Assembly (NCBI RefSeq): GCF_900323545.1
Contig: NZ_OOHN01000008.1
Location: forward strand, 2,978,019 to 3,042,018
Source: Actinomyces sp. Marseille-P3109
GTDB taxonomy: Bacteria > Actinomycetota > Actinomycetes > Actinomycetales > Actinomycetaceae
Length of the DNA: 64,000 nucleotides
Direction: 5' to 3'
Positions 24,214 through 38,986 of the stretch are shown piece by piece. The stretch's first letter is position 1, and each line of letters starts with the position of its first letter. A model generated the notes under the pieces. It saw only the letters and a program-made list of their open reading frames with translations, was not told the DNA's origin and made no database searches. Both the position numbers and the translations under genes were made by a program.

Positions 24214-27200
24214 TCAGACGACCTCGACCTTGAAGGCGATACGACCGAAGAAGATCGTGCTGCCCTCCAGGGCGGACAGCGCCTTGTCCGGCACGGCCTC
24301 GATGCTGCTTCCGTCGCGGTGCTCCACCCGGGTGCCGTTGGTGGAGTGCAGGTCGGTGACCCACACCCCATCCAGGAGCGGGAAGATCGCGGCGTGCGTC
24401 TTGGACACCGAGCGCGTGGGGTCATCGAGGGCGACGCGCTCCGCACCGGGGTAGGCCGAGATGTTGTCGGGGTCGCGTCCCACAACCGTGGGCTCGTGGA
24501 TGAGGATCGGGCTGCCTCCCAGCAGCGGGACGAGGCGCACCGACAGTGCCGGGGCCGCAGAGGACGCCGACGGCAGCGACGGGGTGGCCGTCTGGGCACT
24601 CGCGGCAGGGACCACCGGGGTGGCGGGAGCAGCCGGGGCACTGGCGGGTGCCGCTGCGCTCGCAGCGCTACCGGCGCTGTGCCCGGTGTGCGCCGAGGTG
24701 ACGCTCGACGGACTCGCCACGCGACTCGTCCGAGGCTGTGCAGGCACCGGGCCATCGCTCTCCCGGCTCTCGTGACGCGAGGCAGGGACCTCGGAGAGGC
24801 CGGTGCGGGCGTCACTGCGGGTGCCGCTGTGGGACTCGCCCTGAAGATCACTGCGGACGTCACCGTGGAGATCACCGTGGAGATCACCGTGGAGATCACC
24901 GTGCGCCGCCCGTCCCTCCGCGGGCTCGGGGATCCCCGGGCCCTGGAAGCGGTGCGTGCTGCGCGTCCGCCGTGACGGAGCCTCGGGAGTGGCCGTGCTC
25001 GTGGCGCCGCCGGCGTGACCGGGGGTCTGGGCGTGGCTGCGGTGGCTGCGCACGGTCGGGTGGGCGTCGCCCGTCGTCGATGCCGGGACGCCGCCGGGCA
25101 CCGTGGCGGGGTTGGTCAGGTCCGGCTGGGAGGATACCGGGGAGGGCTTCCGGGGCGACCCGTCGTCGGAGATGATGACCCCTTCCGGAAGGGAGTCCAC
25201 CGTCGCGGCATCCACCGAGGTCGGGACCGAGGACCAGGGCACCGAGTCGATGAGCGCCTGTGTGTTGCGGTCCCCCGAGGGAAGGATGCTGGAGGTGTCG
25301 AAGGTGTGCGCGACCTCTGGGGCCGAGCTCGATCCGGCGGCGAAGCGGTGCCGCTCGGAGGTGAACAGACTCTCACGGCGAGGAACGCCGGGTTGTGACG
25401 CCGGCTCTCGCCGATCCTCCGTGGGCGCAGCAGACGAGCTGGAGGTTTTCCTGCCGGGGTTGCCGGACTGAGTCCTCCAGCGCTGGGCGTGGGCATGTCG
25501 TGGTTCCATCGTCTGCGATGTTACGGCTTTTGTGGCTTTCGAGCGCGGGACTTGTGTCGATGGTGTCGCATCTTGCGAAGAAGAGGCCTGACGAGCCTCG
25601 GAATCATTCGGCTTTTTGGAGGATTCCGCTGAGGGCGTCCTCGCGCCCGGGGACTGATGATCGGCCGGGTGCGGTGCGGAGGGGGACGCGTTGGTCGACG
25701 GCTCGGGAGTGTCGTCGACCGCCTCGAGGGTGGCGGTCTCGGCGTCCATCGGCGATGACCTCACCGGGACTGGTCTGCGTGCCTCCGACGGCCTCGACGG
25801 CGTCGCCCGCCCCGACGTGGAGGACCGCTTGACGGTCGGCTTCGGCGAGGTCGCGGCGGTTGCCGCGGCGTCCGCGGAACCGGCGGTCCCGGCCGACTGC
25901 TCCGCCTGGGCGGGCTGCACCGCTGGGGGCGCCGACCTGGCCGAGGCCTCGGCGGCGGCGAGCGCGGCGGAGGCCTGGGGATCCACGGGGGTGGCGGAGG
26001 CCGCGGCGACGGCGGCGGCGTCGGTGTCGGAGACTGCCGGGTTGGCGGAGGCCGCCGATGTCGCGGAGGAGGACAGGGTCGCGGCCTTGGTGGCCTTGGC
26101 CGTCCTGGGCGCCTGGATGACGCCGTAGCCGTCAGCTGAGACGGTGGAGCCGAAGACCGCCGAGGTGTAGGCGGCTGCCGTGGCAGGAGCCGTCCGGGAG
26201 GCGCTGCTGGGTGAGCCGGCGGCCAGGGGGCGTCCGGCGTGGCGCGCGGGCTGGCCGGGACGGGCGGGCCGAGGCCTGCGGATCGAGGAGGACACGGGGT
26301 CCGACGTCGTCGGGTGCGCGGTCCCTCCCGGGGAGGCCATGATCCCCGCCTCGGTGGCGCTCTGCGCACCCACGGTGGCCCCGGCGGCCCCGGCAGCGGC
26401 CCCGGCGTCGGCCGTTGAGCTCGCCGAGCCCGCCCGGGACGCGCGTCGCAAGGCCTTCTCCGTCTTCTTCTCCGCCTTCTGATCGCGCCGACGACGGGAC
26501 CTGGGGGCGGCCTCCGAGTCGAGGTCGGGGGAGGGCTGGGCCGAGGCGCCCGCGGGCGCGGCCGAGGCCTGGGCGGAGTGCGGAGCGTCGTCCCGGCCCG
26601 GCCGGTTGGTCTTCCCGGTGTGGAGCAGAGCCATCCCGGAGAGCTTGTCGTGCCAGCCGCGTCCCTCGGGGTCGGAGGCGGCCGAGCGCATGAGGGCGAT
26701 GGTGCCCAGGCCGAGCGTGGTGACGCTGACGGCCAGGATGAGGTCCGCGTGGAGGAAGGACCCCAGTGGGGAGGGCGTCTGGTTGCGGGCGCCCAGCATG
26801 CGCACCCTGAGCAGTAACCCGCCCAGGGACCATCCGGTGGCGGCGATGGCGAGCCACCTCAGACCGACCACGACGGCGAAGGCGATCAGCCCGCTGGTCA
26901 GGACCGGCTGGCCGGCCACCTGCCAGATGAGGACGGTCATGCCCGTCACCAGGAGCGAGCCGATGACGAGGTCGATGACCCCGGCAACGACACGCGCCCT
27001 GACCGGGGCCGGGGCGAGCCGACGACGCGGCCTCCGCGGCCCCTGCGCGGTGAAGCCGGGAGCATGCGGCGGGCCCGCGTCGTCGGAGCGTCGGCCCTGG
27101 CCGTCACCGCGGGGCGGCTCGTCGGGGGCTGTGGGGGCATCGGGAACTATGCCGTACGGGCTCACGCTCGCGGCCTGCGACGCATCCGTGGTGGACTGAG

Positions 27201-27261
27201 AGGACGTCGGCGGCCCCGCAGCGGTCGGGGCGCTGCTACGGGCGTCAGCCGTGATCGTCAT
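24214..27261 (-). CDS. RDD-FHA membrane protein, long form with very long disordered linker
   Basis: About 1015 residues from ATG 27261, with GGAGG 8 nt upstream and ATGA overlap with the transglutaminase stop. An RDD membrane domain (about 95-225, WSLGGLLLRVRML and GRGWHDKLSGMALL) is followed by about 660 residues of Ala/Ser/Thr/Pro-rich, probably disordered sequence. That includes HGDL repeats encoded by 12-bp units. The C-terminal FHA domain has VVGRDP, SVSKTHA and HSTNGTRVE. It is closely related to the 247-residue RDD-FHA protein at 19636 in both ends. The linker offers many Ser/Thr for phosphorylation. It is the last gene of the large minus-strand operon. Confidence 0.87.
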   Translation of the reverse strand: MTITADARSSAPTAAGPPTSSQSTTDASQAASVSPYGIVPDAPTAPDEPPRGDGQGRRSDDAGPPHAPGFTAQGPRRPRRRLAPAPVRARVVAGVIDLVIGSLLVTGMTVLIWQVAGQPVLTSGLIAFAVVVGLRWLAIAATGWSLGGLLLRVRMLGARNQTPSPLGSFLHADLILAVSVTTLGLGTIALMRSAASDPEGRGWHDKLSGMALLHTGKTNRPGRDDAPHSAQASAAPAGASAQPSPDLDSEAAPRSRRRRDQKAEKKTEKALRRASRAGSASSTADAGAAAGAAGATVGAQSATEAGIMASPGGTAHPTTSDPVSSSIRRPRPARPGQPARHAGRPLAAGSPSSASRTAPATAAAYTSAVFGSTVSADGYGVIQAPRTAKATKAATLSSSATSAASANPAVSDTDAAAVAAASATPVDPQASAALAAAEASARSAPPAVQPAQAEQSAGTAGSADAAATAATSPKPTVKRSSTSGRATPSRPSEARRPVPVRSSPMDAETATLEAVDDTPEPSTNASPSAPHPADHQSPGARTPSAESSKKPNDSEARQASSSQDATPSTQVPRSKATKAVTSQTMEPRHAHAQRWRTQSGNPGRKTSSSSAAPTEDRREPASQPGVPRRESLFTSERHRFAAGSSSAPEVAHTFDTSSILPSGDRNTQALIDSVPWSSVPTSVDAATVDSLPEGVIISDDGSPRKPSPVSSQPDLTNPATVPGGVPASTTGDAHPTVRSHRSHAQTPGHAGGATSTATPEAPSRRTRSTHRFQGPGIPEPAEGRAAHGDLHGDLHGDLHGDVRSDLQGESHSGTRSDARTGLSEVPASRHESRESDGPVPAQPRTSRVASPSSVTSAHTGHSAGSAASAAAPASAPAAPATPVVPAASAQTATPSLPSASSAAPALSVRLVPLLGGSPILIHEPTVVGRDPDNISAYPGAERVALDDPTRSVSKTHAAIFPLLDGVWVTDLHSTNGTRVEHRDGSSIEAVPDKALSALEGSTIFFGRIAFKVEVV
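24862..24897 (-). repeat. Three 12-bp tandem repeats in the RDD-FHA linker
   Basis: ACCGTGGAGATC (plus-strand reading) is repeated three times and encodes HGDL units in the disordered linker. Length change by slippage would stay in frame. Confidence 0.85.
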
Positions 27262-29822
27262 GACCGCAACCTCCTGGGTCGACGTGACCGCCTCCCGGCG
27301 GGATGGACAAGAGAGCGCGGGGACAGGCGGGCCATGGCCCGCCCCAGGCGTGAGCGTTCCGCACCCATGGAGCGGACAATCGCGTCTGAGGATTCCCACA
27401 ACTCCCCTAGAGCGTACGACGCGGGCTCCCCGGAGCTGAAGACCTGAGTGTCAACTGCTCCGGCGAAACGGGGCAGATCGGCCTGCGGGAAGTGCGGGGC
27501 CAGCTGCGCGGCCGCCTCGCGCCGGGTGACGCCCCACCCGGGCACGCGCCCCAGGTCCCGGGCGCGGTCGAGGATCTCCTCCCAGGCCCCCAGGGCCTTG
27601 CCGACGCCGGTGCGTCCCCGCCGTCGGCTGCGTCTCCAGGCCTTCCAGCCCAGGACGGAGCCCACGACCGCCGCGATGGCCAGGATGGAGCCTCCCACGA
27701 CGATGACCGCCGTCGGCAGGCCGCCCTTGTCGTCGTCCTGGGGGTCGTTGCGCTGGGGGTCCTCGTAGTTGGGGGGCAGCTGGGCCGGGTCCTCGTTGGG
27801 CAGTGGGGGCTGGAGGACGTTGGGCTCGGGGTTGGAGACCTTCTGGGTGGTCTGCTGCTGGGGGACCTGGTCGCGGTCCGGGGTGACGTCGAAGGACACC
27901 CAGCCCAGCCCCTCGAAGGGAATCTCCACCCAGGCCTTGACGTCCTCACCGGTGACGGTCTTGGCATCGCCGTCGGTGGCCGGGTCGAAGCCCATGACCA
28001 CGCGCGCCGGGATGTTGAGCGAGCGGCACATGAGCATCATGAGGACCGAGTACTGCTCGTCGTCGCCGATGAGGGAGTCGGCCTCCACCATCGAGGCGAT
28101 GCGGGCGGCCCCGTGACCCGGCTGGGAGGGGCTCTGGGTGCCGTCGGAGTAGTAGCTCGTGCGCAGGCGCTGCTGAAGCGCCCGGACCTGGGCGATGGGG
28201 TTGGACTCCGCGCCGACGATCTCCTTGGCCAGGGAGGCCACCGACGACGGCACCTGATCGATCGGGCCCAGTGAGGTCTGGGCGATGGACGCCTTGTTGA
28301 GCGTGGCCTCCGAGGGCGGCGTGTAGGGGGCGACTCGCTCGGTGAGGACGTCGCCCTCGGCCAGGCCGCTGGTGGCGATGCCGGTGGAGGAGAACTTGTC
28401 GTAGTACATGCCCTCGCTCAGGGCGGACTGACGCGGGCCGGAGGACTCGATGCGGATCGTCTCGGGCATGGTGGGGACCCAGGGGAAGCTGTAGTCCTCG
28501 ATCGTCAGGGAGGAGGTCTGCTTCTTCCCGTCGAGCCGGCTCGCCGTCAGCTGGGTCTTGTCGCCGATGCGCTCGAAGCGTGACTGGCCGTTCTCGTTCT
28601 GCCCGATGTGGGCCGACAACCCGTCGTAGGAGTCCATCGCGGCGATGCGGATGCGCCCGCCCTTGGGCAGGTTGGAGGGCTTCATGAGCTGGGTGTGGGC
28701 CTTGTCCGTCTCCAGGGTGCGCACCAGGGACAGCGGGCTGGCGTACTCGGTCAGGTCCAGGGGCGGCTGGAACAGGTCTCGCACCACCGTCCGGGAGGCG
28801 GGCGCGGCGGGGGTGAGGGCCATGGCGGCCAGGGAGGTGACGATGAGCAGGACGGCCGCGATGACCGCCCCGCGCAGGGCCGCCCGGCCCAGGTCACCGG
28901 TCGAGCGTGCGCTCGTGGTCCCCGAGGTCGTGGAGAAGGAGCTCAGGTCCAGGGCCTCGATGACGTGGCTGCGCCGCTGCCGCAGGGAGCCGCAGGTCCA
29001 CAGGGCCAGGATGCCGGCGACGAACAGGACGCCCAGCGCCGTAGGGCGCACGGCCTCCTGCCCGCCCCAGCCGATGCCGACGACGGGCAGCAGGACGAGG
29101 CTCAGCCCGGCCAGGACCTCGCGGCCCGCCAGGATGAGACGGGTCGCCAGAGCCGAGACCACCAGCCCGGCCAGCCACGGCAGCACCGTCATGCCGCTGA
29201 AGGAGCTCAGCGGCATCGGTACGGTCAGGGCGTCGCGCCACACGGTGACCGTGGCGGCCAGAACGGTCTTGACGGCCGTGAGCCCGGAGCCGACGTCGGT
29301 CAGCAGCCAGGGGGCCACCAGGACGTGCACCAGCGCCAGGGCGGCCATGCTCGGCAGCACCGACAGGCGCAGGCGCGAGCAGGCGAAGGCCGTCAGGCCG
29401 CCGATGAGTGCCCCGTAACCCACGGCCAGGCAGCCGATGACGGAGGCGAAGACCGGCAGGAAGGGAACTGCGCCGACGGCGATGATCCCGGCCGCCAGGG
29501 TCAGCTCGAGGGCGGCGACCGCCGGTGTGGGCGGCTTGGCTCCTCGCCGCGGAGGCAGGAAGCGGTGAGCCGAGAGCGCCGGCCTGGAAGGACGCGCCAG
29601 GAGCGGGCCGGCACCGGTGACCGAGCGGGCCGGTCGAGTCGTTTCGGTGCTGTAGAGACTGCGCGTGCGCGACGAGGTCGCCGTCAGCCACGAGGAGGAG
29701 GACTCGGGGGAGCGCGCGGAGGGCTGCCCGGCCGCCTGCGAGGGGGCCTCGGCGGGCGATCCGGAGGCAGGAGAGCCCGCGGTGCGCGGGGGCCAGGTGG
29801 TGGGGGTCGTCGTAGGGGTCAT
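27258..29822 (-). CDS. TgpA/DUF3488-type transglutaminase-like membrane protein, predicted catalytically inactive
   Basis: 854 residues. A disordered N-terminus is followed by a bundle of about seven helices (about 110-350), a periplasmic region with the transglutaminase-like core (about 570-650), another helix (about 705-730) and a cytoplasmic tail of about 110 residues. The fold is recognisable from NIPARVVMGF and KAWVEIPFEGLGWVSFDVTP. But where the family has GDCxQY the sequence is GDDEQY (Asp588 for the nucleophilic Cys). Where it has HAWVE it is KAWVE (Lys629 for the catalytic His). Only the Asp (645) is kept. It is a probable pseudoenzyme that may bind peptide or scaffold. Start and stop overlap its neighbours by ATGA, so it is coupled to DUF58 and RDD-FHA. 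Confidence 0.88.
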   Translation of the reverse strand: MTPTTTPTTWPPRTAGSPASGSPAEAPSQAAGQPSARSPESSSSWLTATSSRTRSLYSTETTRPARSVTGAGPLLARPSRPALSAHRFLPPRRGAKPPTPAVAALELTLAAGIIAVGAVPFLPVFASVIGCLAVGYGALIGGLTAFACSRLRLSVLPSMAALALVHVLVAPWLLTDVGSGLTAVKTVLAATVTVWRDALTVPMPLSSFSGMTVLPWLAGLVVSALATRLILAGREVLAGLSLVLLPVVGIGWGGQEAVRPTALGVLFVAGILALWTCGSLRQRRSHVIEALDLSSFSTTSGTTSARSTGDLGRAALRGAVIAAVLLIVTSLAAMALTPAAPASRTVVRDLFQPPLDLTEYASPLSLVRTLETDKAHTQLMKPSNLPKGGRIRIAAMDSYDGLSAHIGQNENGQSRFERIGDKTQLTASRLDGKKQTSSLTIEDYSFPWVPTMPETIRIESSGPRQSALSEGMYYDKFSSTGIATSGLAEGDVLTERVAPYTPPSEATLNKASIAQTSLGPIDQVPSSVASLAKEIVGAESNPIAQVRALQQRLRTSYYSDGTQSPSQPGHGAARIASMVEADSLIGDDEQYSVLMMLMCRSLNIPARVVMGFDPATDGDAKTVTGEDVKAWVEIPFEGLGWVSFDVTPDRDQVPQQQTTQKVSNPEPNVLQPPLPNEDPAQLPPNYEDPQRNDPQDDDKGGLPTAVIVVGGSILAIAAVVGSVLGWKAWRRSRRRGRTGVGKALGAWEEILDRARDLGRVPGWGVTRREAAAQLAPHFPQADLPRFAGAVDTQVFSSGEPASYALGELWESSDAIVRSMGAERSRLGRAMARLSPRSLVHPAGRRSRRPRRLRS

Positions 29823-31195
29823 AGTGCTCGCCTCAGGGCGGTGGGAAGCTGCTCAAGACGGTCCATGTCCACCACCGGCATCGTTCCGGCGTGGAGGCGC
29901 GACAGACCCTGCTGCCCTGCACGCAGGGTGACGGCCACCATGGACAGAGGAGCAAAGCTGCGGGCCCGGGCCAGGGTGGCGCGGTCGACCTCCTGACCGG
30001 TGACAAGGACGACGATAGAGGCCTCGGGGTACGCCGTACAGGCGTGTCGCACCAGGAGGTCGCAGCTGACGTCGTCCTCACCGGTGCTCAGCAGGCAGGA
30101 CGTGTCCAGCATCCGCAGGGACGAGGAGGTGGGCAGGGAACCGATCTGGGTGACGAAGCGGACCTCGCGGCCGTCCTGGATCGCGTCCATGGTCAGGGAG
30201 CAGGCGATCGACACCGCGGTCTCGAAGTCCTCCTCACCGGCGTAGTCGTCCTGACGGGTGGACAGCAGGACGAGCAGGCTGGAGCGGCGCGTCTCCTCGA
30301 ACTGACGCACCATGAGCCTTCCGGTGCGCGCGGTAGTGCGCCAGTGGACGTTGCGCCGGTCGTCGCCGGGGACGTAGTCGCGCAGGGCGTGGAAGGCGAC
30401 GTCGGAGCTGGACAGGTCCTGGGTGACAGCGCCCTCGATGTCCCGCAGGACGCCGTGCAGCACCGTGTTCAGGCGCAGGGTGCGCGGGTGGATGTGGATG
30501 TTCTGGGCTTCGGTCAGGGAGCGCTCGCGCTGGAGCAGCCCCACCGGGTCGCGCTGGACCGCCAGGACCGGACCCACGGTGACGATGCCGCGGCGCTGGG
30601 TGGGCAGCACGAAGCCCCGCTCGTGGACGGCCCGGGGGGTCAGGGTGGGGACGACGAAGACGGCGCGCCCCGGCCCCACCGGCATCTCCATGCGCGAGGG
30701 CAGCAGTGGCCGCGTGCGCGGGTTGGTGACGGTCAGGCGGATGAGGGCGTGGTCGCCCACCGTGACGCGGGGCTCGAGCAGGCTGTGGTTGACCGAGTAG
30801 CCGCCGCGGGGGATGAGCCACAGCCAGGCGCTCACCACGACGACGCCGACGACCGCGGCGGCGCTCCAGGCCTCCTGCCACCCCATGACGGCGCCGGTCA
30901 GGCCGCAGGCCGCGAGCAGCACGAGACAGCCCCAGCCCACCGGGGTGATCGTGTGCAGCAGCCAGCGCAGCGGTCTCAGCGCCGTGGCGACGGCGTCGGT
31001 CAGTCGGGACCTCGCCGGTCTGGCGGTCAGGGCGGCGCTCGCGGAGGCCGACGATGACGCCGCCGCGGCCGCCGACGCCGAGGAGGCCGGGGACGCTGCG
31101 GCGGGGGAGGTGAATGCGCCGGCCCGGCCCGCGGGCCCCGGACGGGCCGGGCGGGCGGAGCTCTGCGACGTCGTCTGAGGCGGCATACGGCTCAA
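29819..31195 (-). CDS. DUF58-domain membrane protein
   Basis: 458 residues. A disordered N-terminus is followed by two helices (about 85-130) and then the DUF58 domain, with its signature YVPGDDRRNVHWRTTARTGR (about residues 280-300). A degenerate von Willebrand A-like fold follows. DUF58 proteins are standard partners of MoxR ATPases and TgpA proteins; the complex is thought to assemble or activate surface or metabolic complexes. The ATG overlaps the moxR stop and its stop overlaps the transglutaminase start, both as ATGA. Confidence 0.9.
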   Translation of the reverse strand: MSRMPPQTTSQSSARPARPGPAGRAGAFTSPAAASPASSASAAAAASSSASASAALTARPARSRLTDAVATALRPLRWLLHTITPVGWGCLVLLAACGLTGAVMGWQEAWSAAAVVGVVVVSAWLWLIPRGGYSVNHSLLEPRVTVGDHALIRLTVTNPRTRPLLPSRMEMPVGPGRAVFVVPTLTPRAVHERGFVLPTQRRGIVTVGPVLAVQRDPVGLLQRERSLTEAQNIHIHPRTLRLNTVLHGVLRDIEGAVTQDLSSSDVAFHALRDYVPGDDRRNVHWRTTARTGRLMVRQFEETRRSSLLVLLSTRQDDYAGEEDFETAVSIACSLTMDAIQDGREVRFVTQIGSLPTSSSLRMLDTSCLLSTGEDDVSCDLLVRHACTAYPEASIVVLVTGQEVDRATLARARSFAPLSMVAVTLRAGQQGLSRLHAGTMPVVDMDRLEQLPTALRRAL

Positions 31196-32157
31196 TCGCG
31201 GGTCGTGGGTGCGGGGACCTGGCTCAGGGCGGCGGTGATGACGCCGGAGGCGGTGGCGCCGGTGAACTCAGCGTCGGGGTCCATGACCAGGCGGTGGGCC
31301 CACACGACCTGAGCGAGGTCCTTGACGTCATCGGGCAGGACGAAGCTGCGTCCCTGAGCGGCGGCCCACACGCGGGCGGCGCGGGCCATGCCGATGGCGC
31401 CACGGGTGGACACGCCCATGCGGGTCTCCTCGGCGGCGCGCGTGGCCTCGACCAGGGCTCCGATGTAGTCCAGCACCGAGTTCTCGATGTGGTTGGTGGC
31501 GGCCAGGTCCGCCATGGAGGCCACGACGGAGGAGGCCACCACCGCGGACAGGTTCTTGGAACGGTCCGGGTGGGCCGAGCTGGACAGGATCTGGGTGAGC
31601 GCCTCCCGGTTGGGGTAGCCCACGGAGGCCTTCATGAGGAAGCGGTCCAGTTGGGCCTCGGGCAGTCGGTAGGTGCCGGCCTGCTCGATGGGGTTCTGGG
31701 TGGCGATGACCATGAAGGGGCGCTCGGTCGTGTGGCGCACGCCGTCGACCGTCACCTGGGACTCCTCCATGACCTCCAGGAGCGCCGACTGGGTCTTGGG
31801 GCTGGCCCGGTTGATCTCGTCGGCCAGGACGATCGAGGAGAAGATGGGGCCGGCGTGGAAGTCCCACGAGCCGGTCTTCTGGTCGTAGATCGTCACGCCC
31901 GTGATATCGCTGGGCAGCAGGTCGGGGGTGAACTGGATACGCGAGTGCGTCCCCTGCACCGAGGCGGCCAGGGCGCGGGCCAGGGCGGTCTTGCCGGTTC
32001 CGGGGGCGTCCTCGAGCAGGAGGTGCCCCTCGGAGAGCATGGTGGTCAGGGCCAGTTTGATCACGTCCTCCTTGTCCAGCAGCGCCTGACCGACGTTGTT
32101 GACAATGGTGGAGAAGGCGTCAGCGAACCATGTCGCGTTCTCGGGGGTCATCGGCAT
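31192..32157 (-). CDS. moxR: MoxR-family AAA+ ATPase
   Basis: About 321 residues. Walker A is EDAPGTGKTALA, Walker B is VLADEINRASPKTQSALLEVM, and the sensor region contains FMVIATQNPIEQAGTYRLPEAQLDRF. Full MoxR length. MoxR ATPases are chaperone-like and work with DUF58/VWA partners; here the partner is the next gene. The frame is open to 32217, but ATG 32157 (with GAAGGA about 11 nt upstream) precedes the conserved start. It is separated from the giant FN3 gene by about 80 bp containing a 12-bp direct repeat (TAACCGGATC) and no visible terminator. Confidence 0.92.
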   Translation of the reverse strand: MPMTPENATWFADAFSTIVNNVGQALLDKEDVIKLALTTMLSEGHLLLEDAPGTGKTALARALAASVQGTHSRIQFTPDLLPSDITGVTIYDQKTGSWDFHAGPIFSSIVLADEINRASPKTQSALLEVMEESQVTVDGVRHTTERPFMVIATQNPIEQAGTYRLPEAQLDRFLMKASVGYPNREALTQILSSSAHPDRSKNLSAVVASSVVASMADLAATNHIENSVLDYIGALVEATRAAEETRMGVSTRGAIGMARAARVWAAAQGRSFVLPDDVKDLAQVVWAHRLVMDPDAEFTGATASGVITAALSQVPAPTTRD

Positions 32158-32237
32158 GGAATCAATGATCCTTCGGGTGGAGAGATGTGAGTGTGTGAGT
32201 TGTTGCGTACCGGGCATCGATCCGGTTAATGATCCGG

Positions 32238-38545
<6,308 letters not shown>

Positions 38546-38549
<4 letters not shown>

Positions 38550-38986
38550 TGGGCCCCTTGGGGACTACGAGATGCGACCTCCTGGACGAGGGTTCGTCGC
38601 AGCATCGTCGAGGAGGTGGTGGGTGTGTAGGGCAGGTAGATCACCGAGGCGCCCACCTCAGCCATCTCGGCCTCGAGGCGGCGGCCCTTGTCCGTGCCCT
38701 CCCAGTCGGTGCCCTTGAACAGCACGTCGAAGGGGGAGCGTTTCCAGGCCAGGCGCTTGTCCTGGTCGTAGTCGGGAACCACGGAGTTCACCATGCGCAG
38801 CGCGGCCACCATGGCCATGCGCTCGGCCAGGGGCACGATGGGGCCGCGCCCCTTCATCCTCTCCAGGGACTCGTCGGTGGCGACTCCTGCGATGAGGTGG
38901 TCGCAGCGCTTGGCGGCCTCGGTGAGGATGTTGAGGTGTCCCACGTGCAGCATGTCGAAGCCGCCGGGGACGTAGCCGGTGATCAT
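38546..38986 (-). CDS. TagD-like cytidylyltransferase (glycerol-3-phosphate cytidylyltransferase family)
   Basis: 146 residues, the normal length for this family. It has the nucleotidyltransferase HxGH motif in FDMLHVGHLNIL, KGTDWEG (TagD has GDDWEG) and a C-terminal TTSSTMLRRTL in place of the TagD RTEGISTT. The likely reaction is CTP plus a polyol phosphate giving a CDP-polyol. The start is set at ATG 38986, with AAAGGGAG upstream and TGATG overlap with the priming transferase stop. The CDP-alcohol phosphotransferase at 42582 could use its product. Confidence 0.85.
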
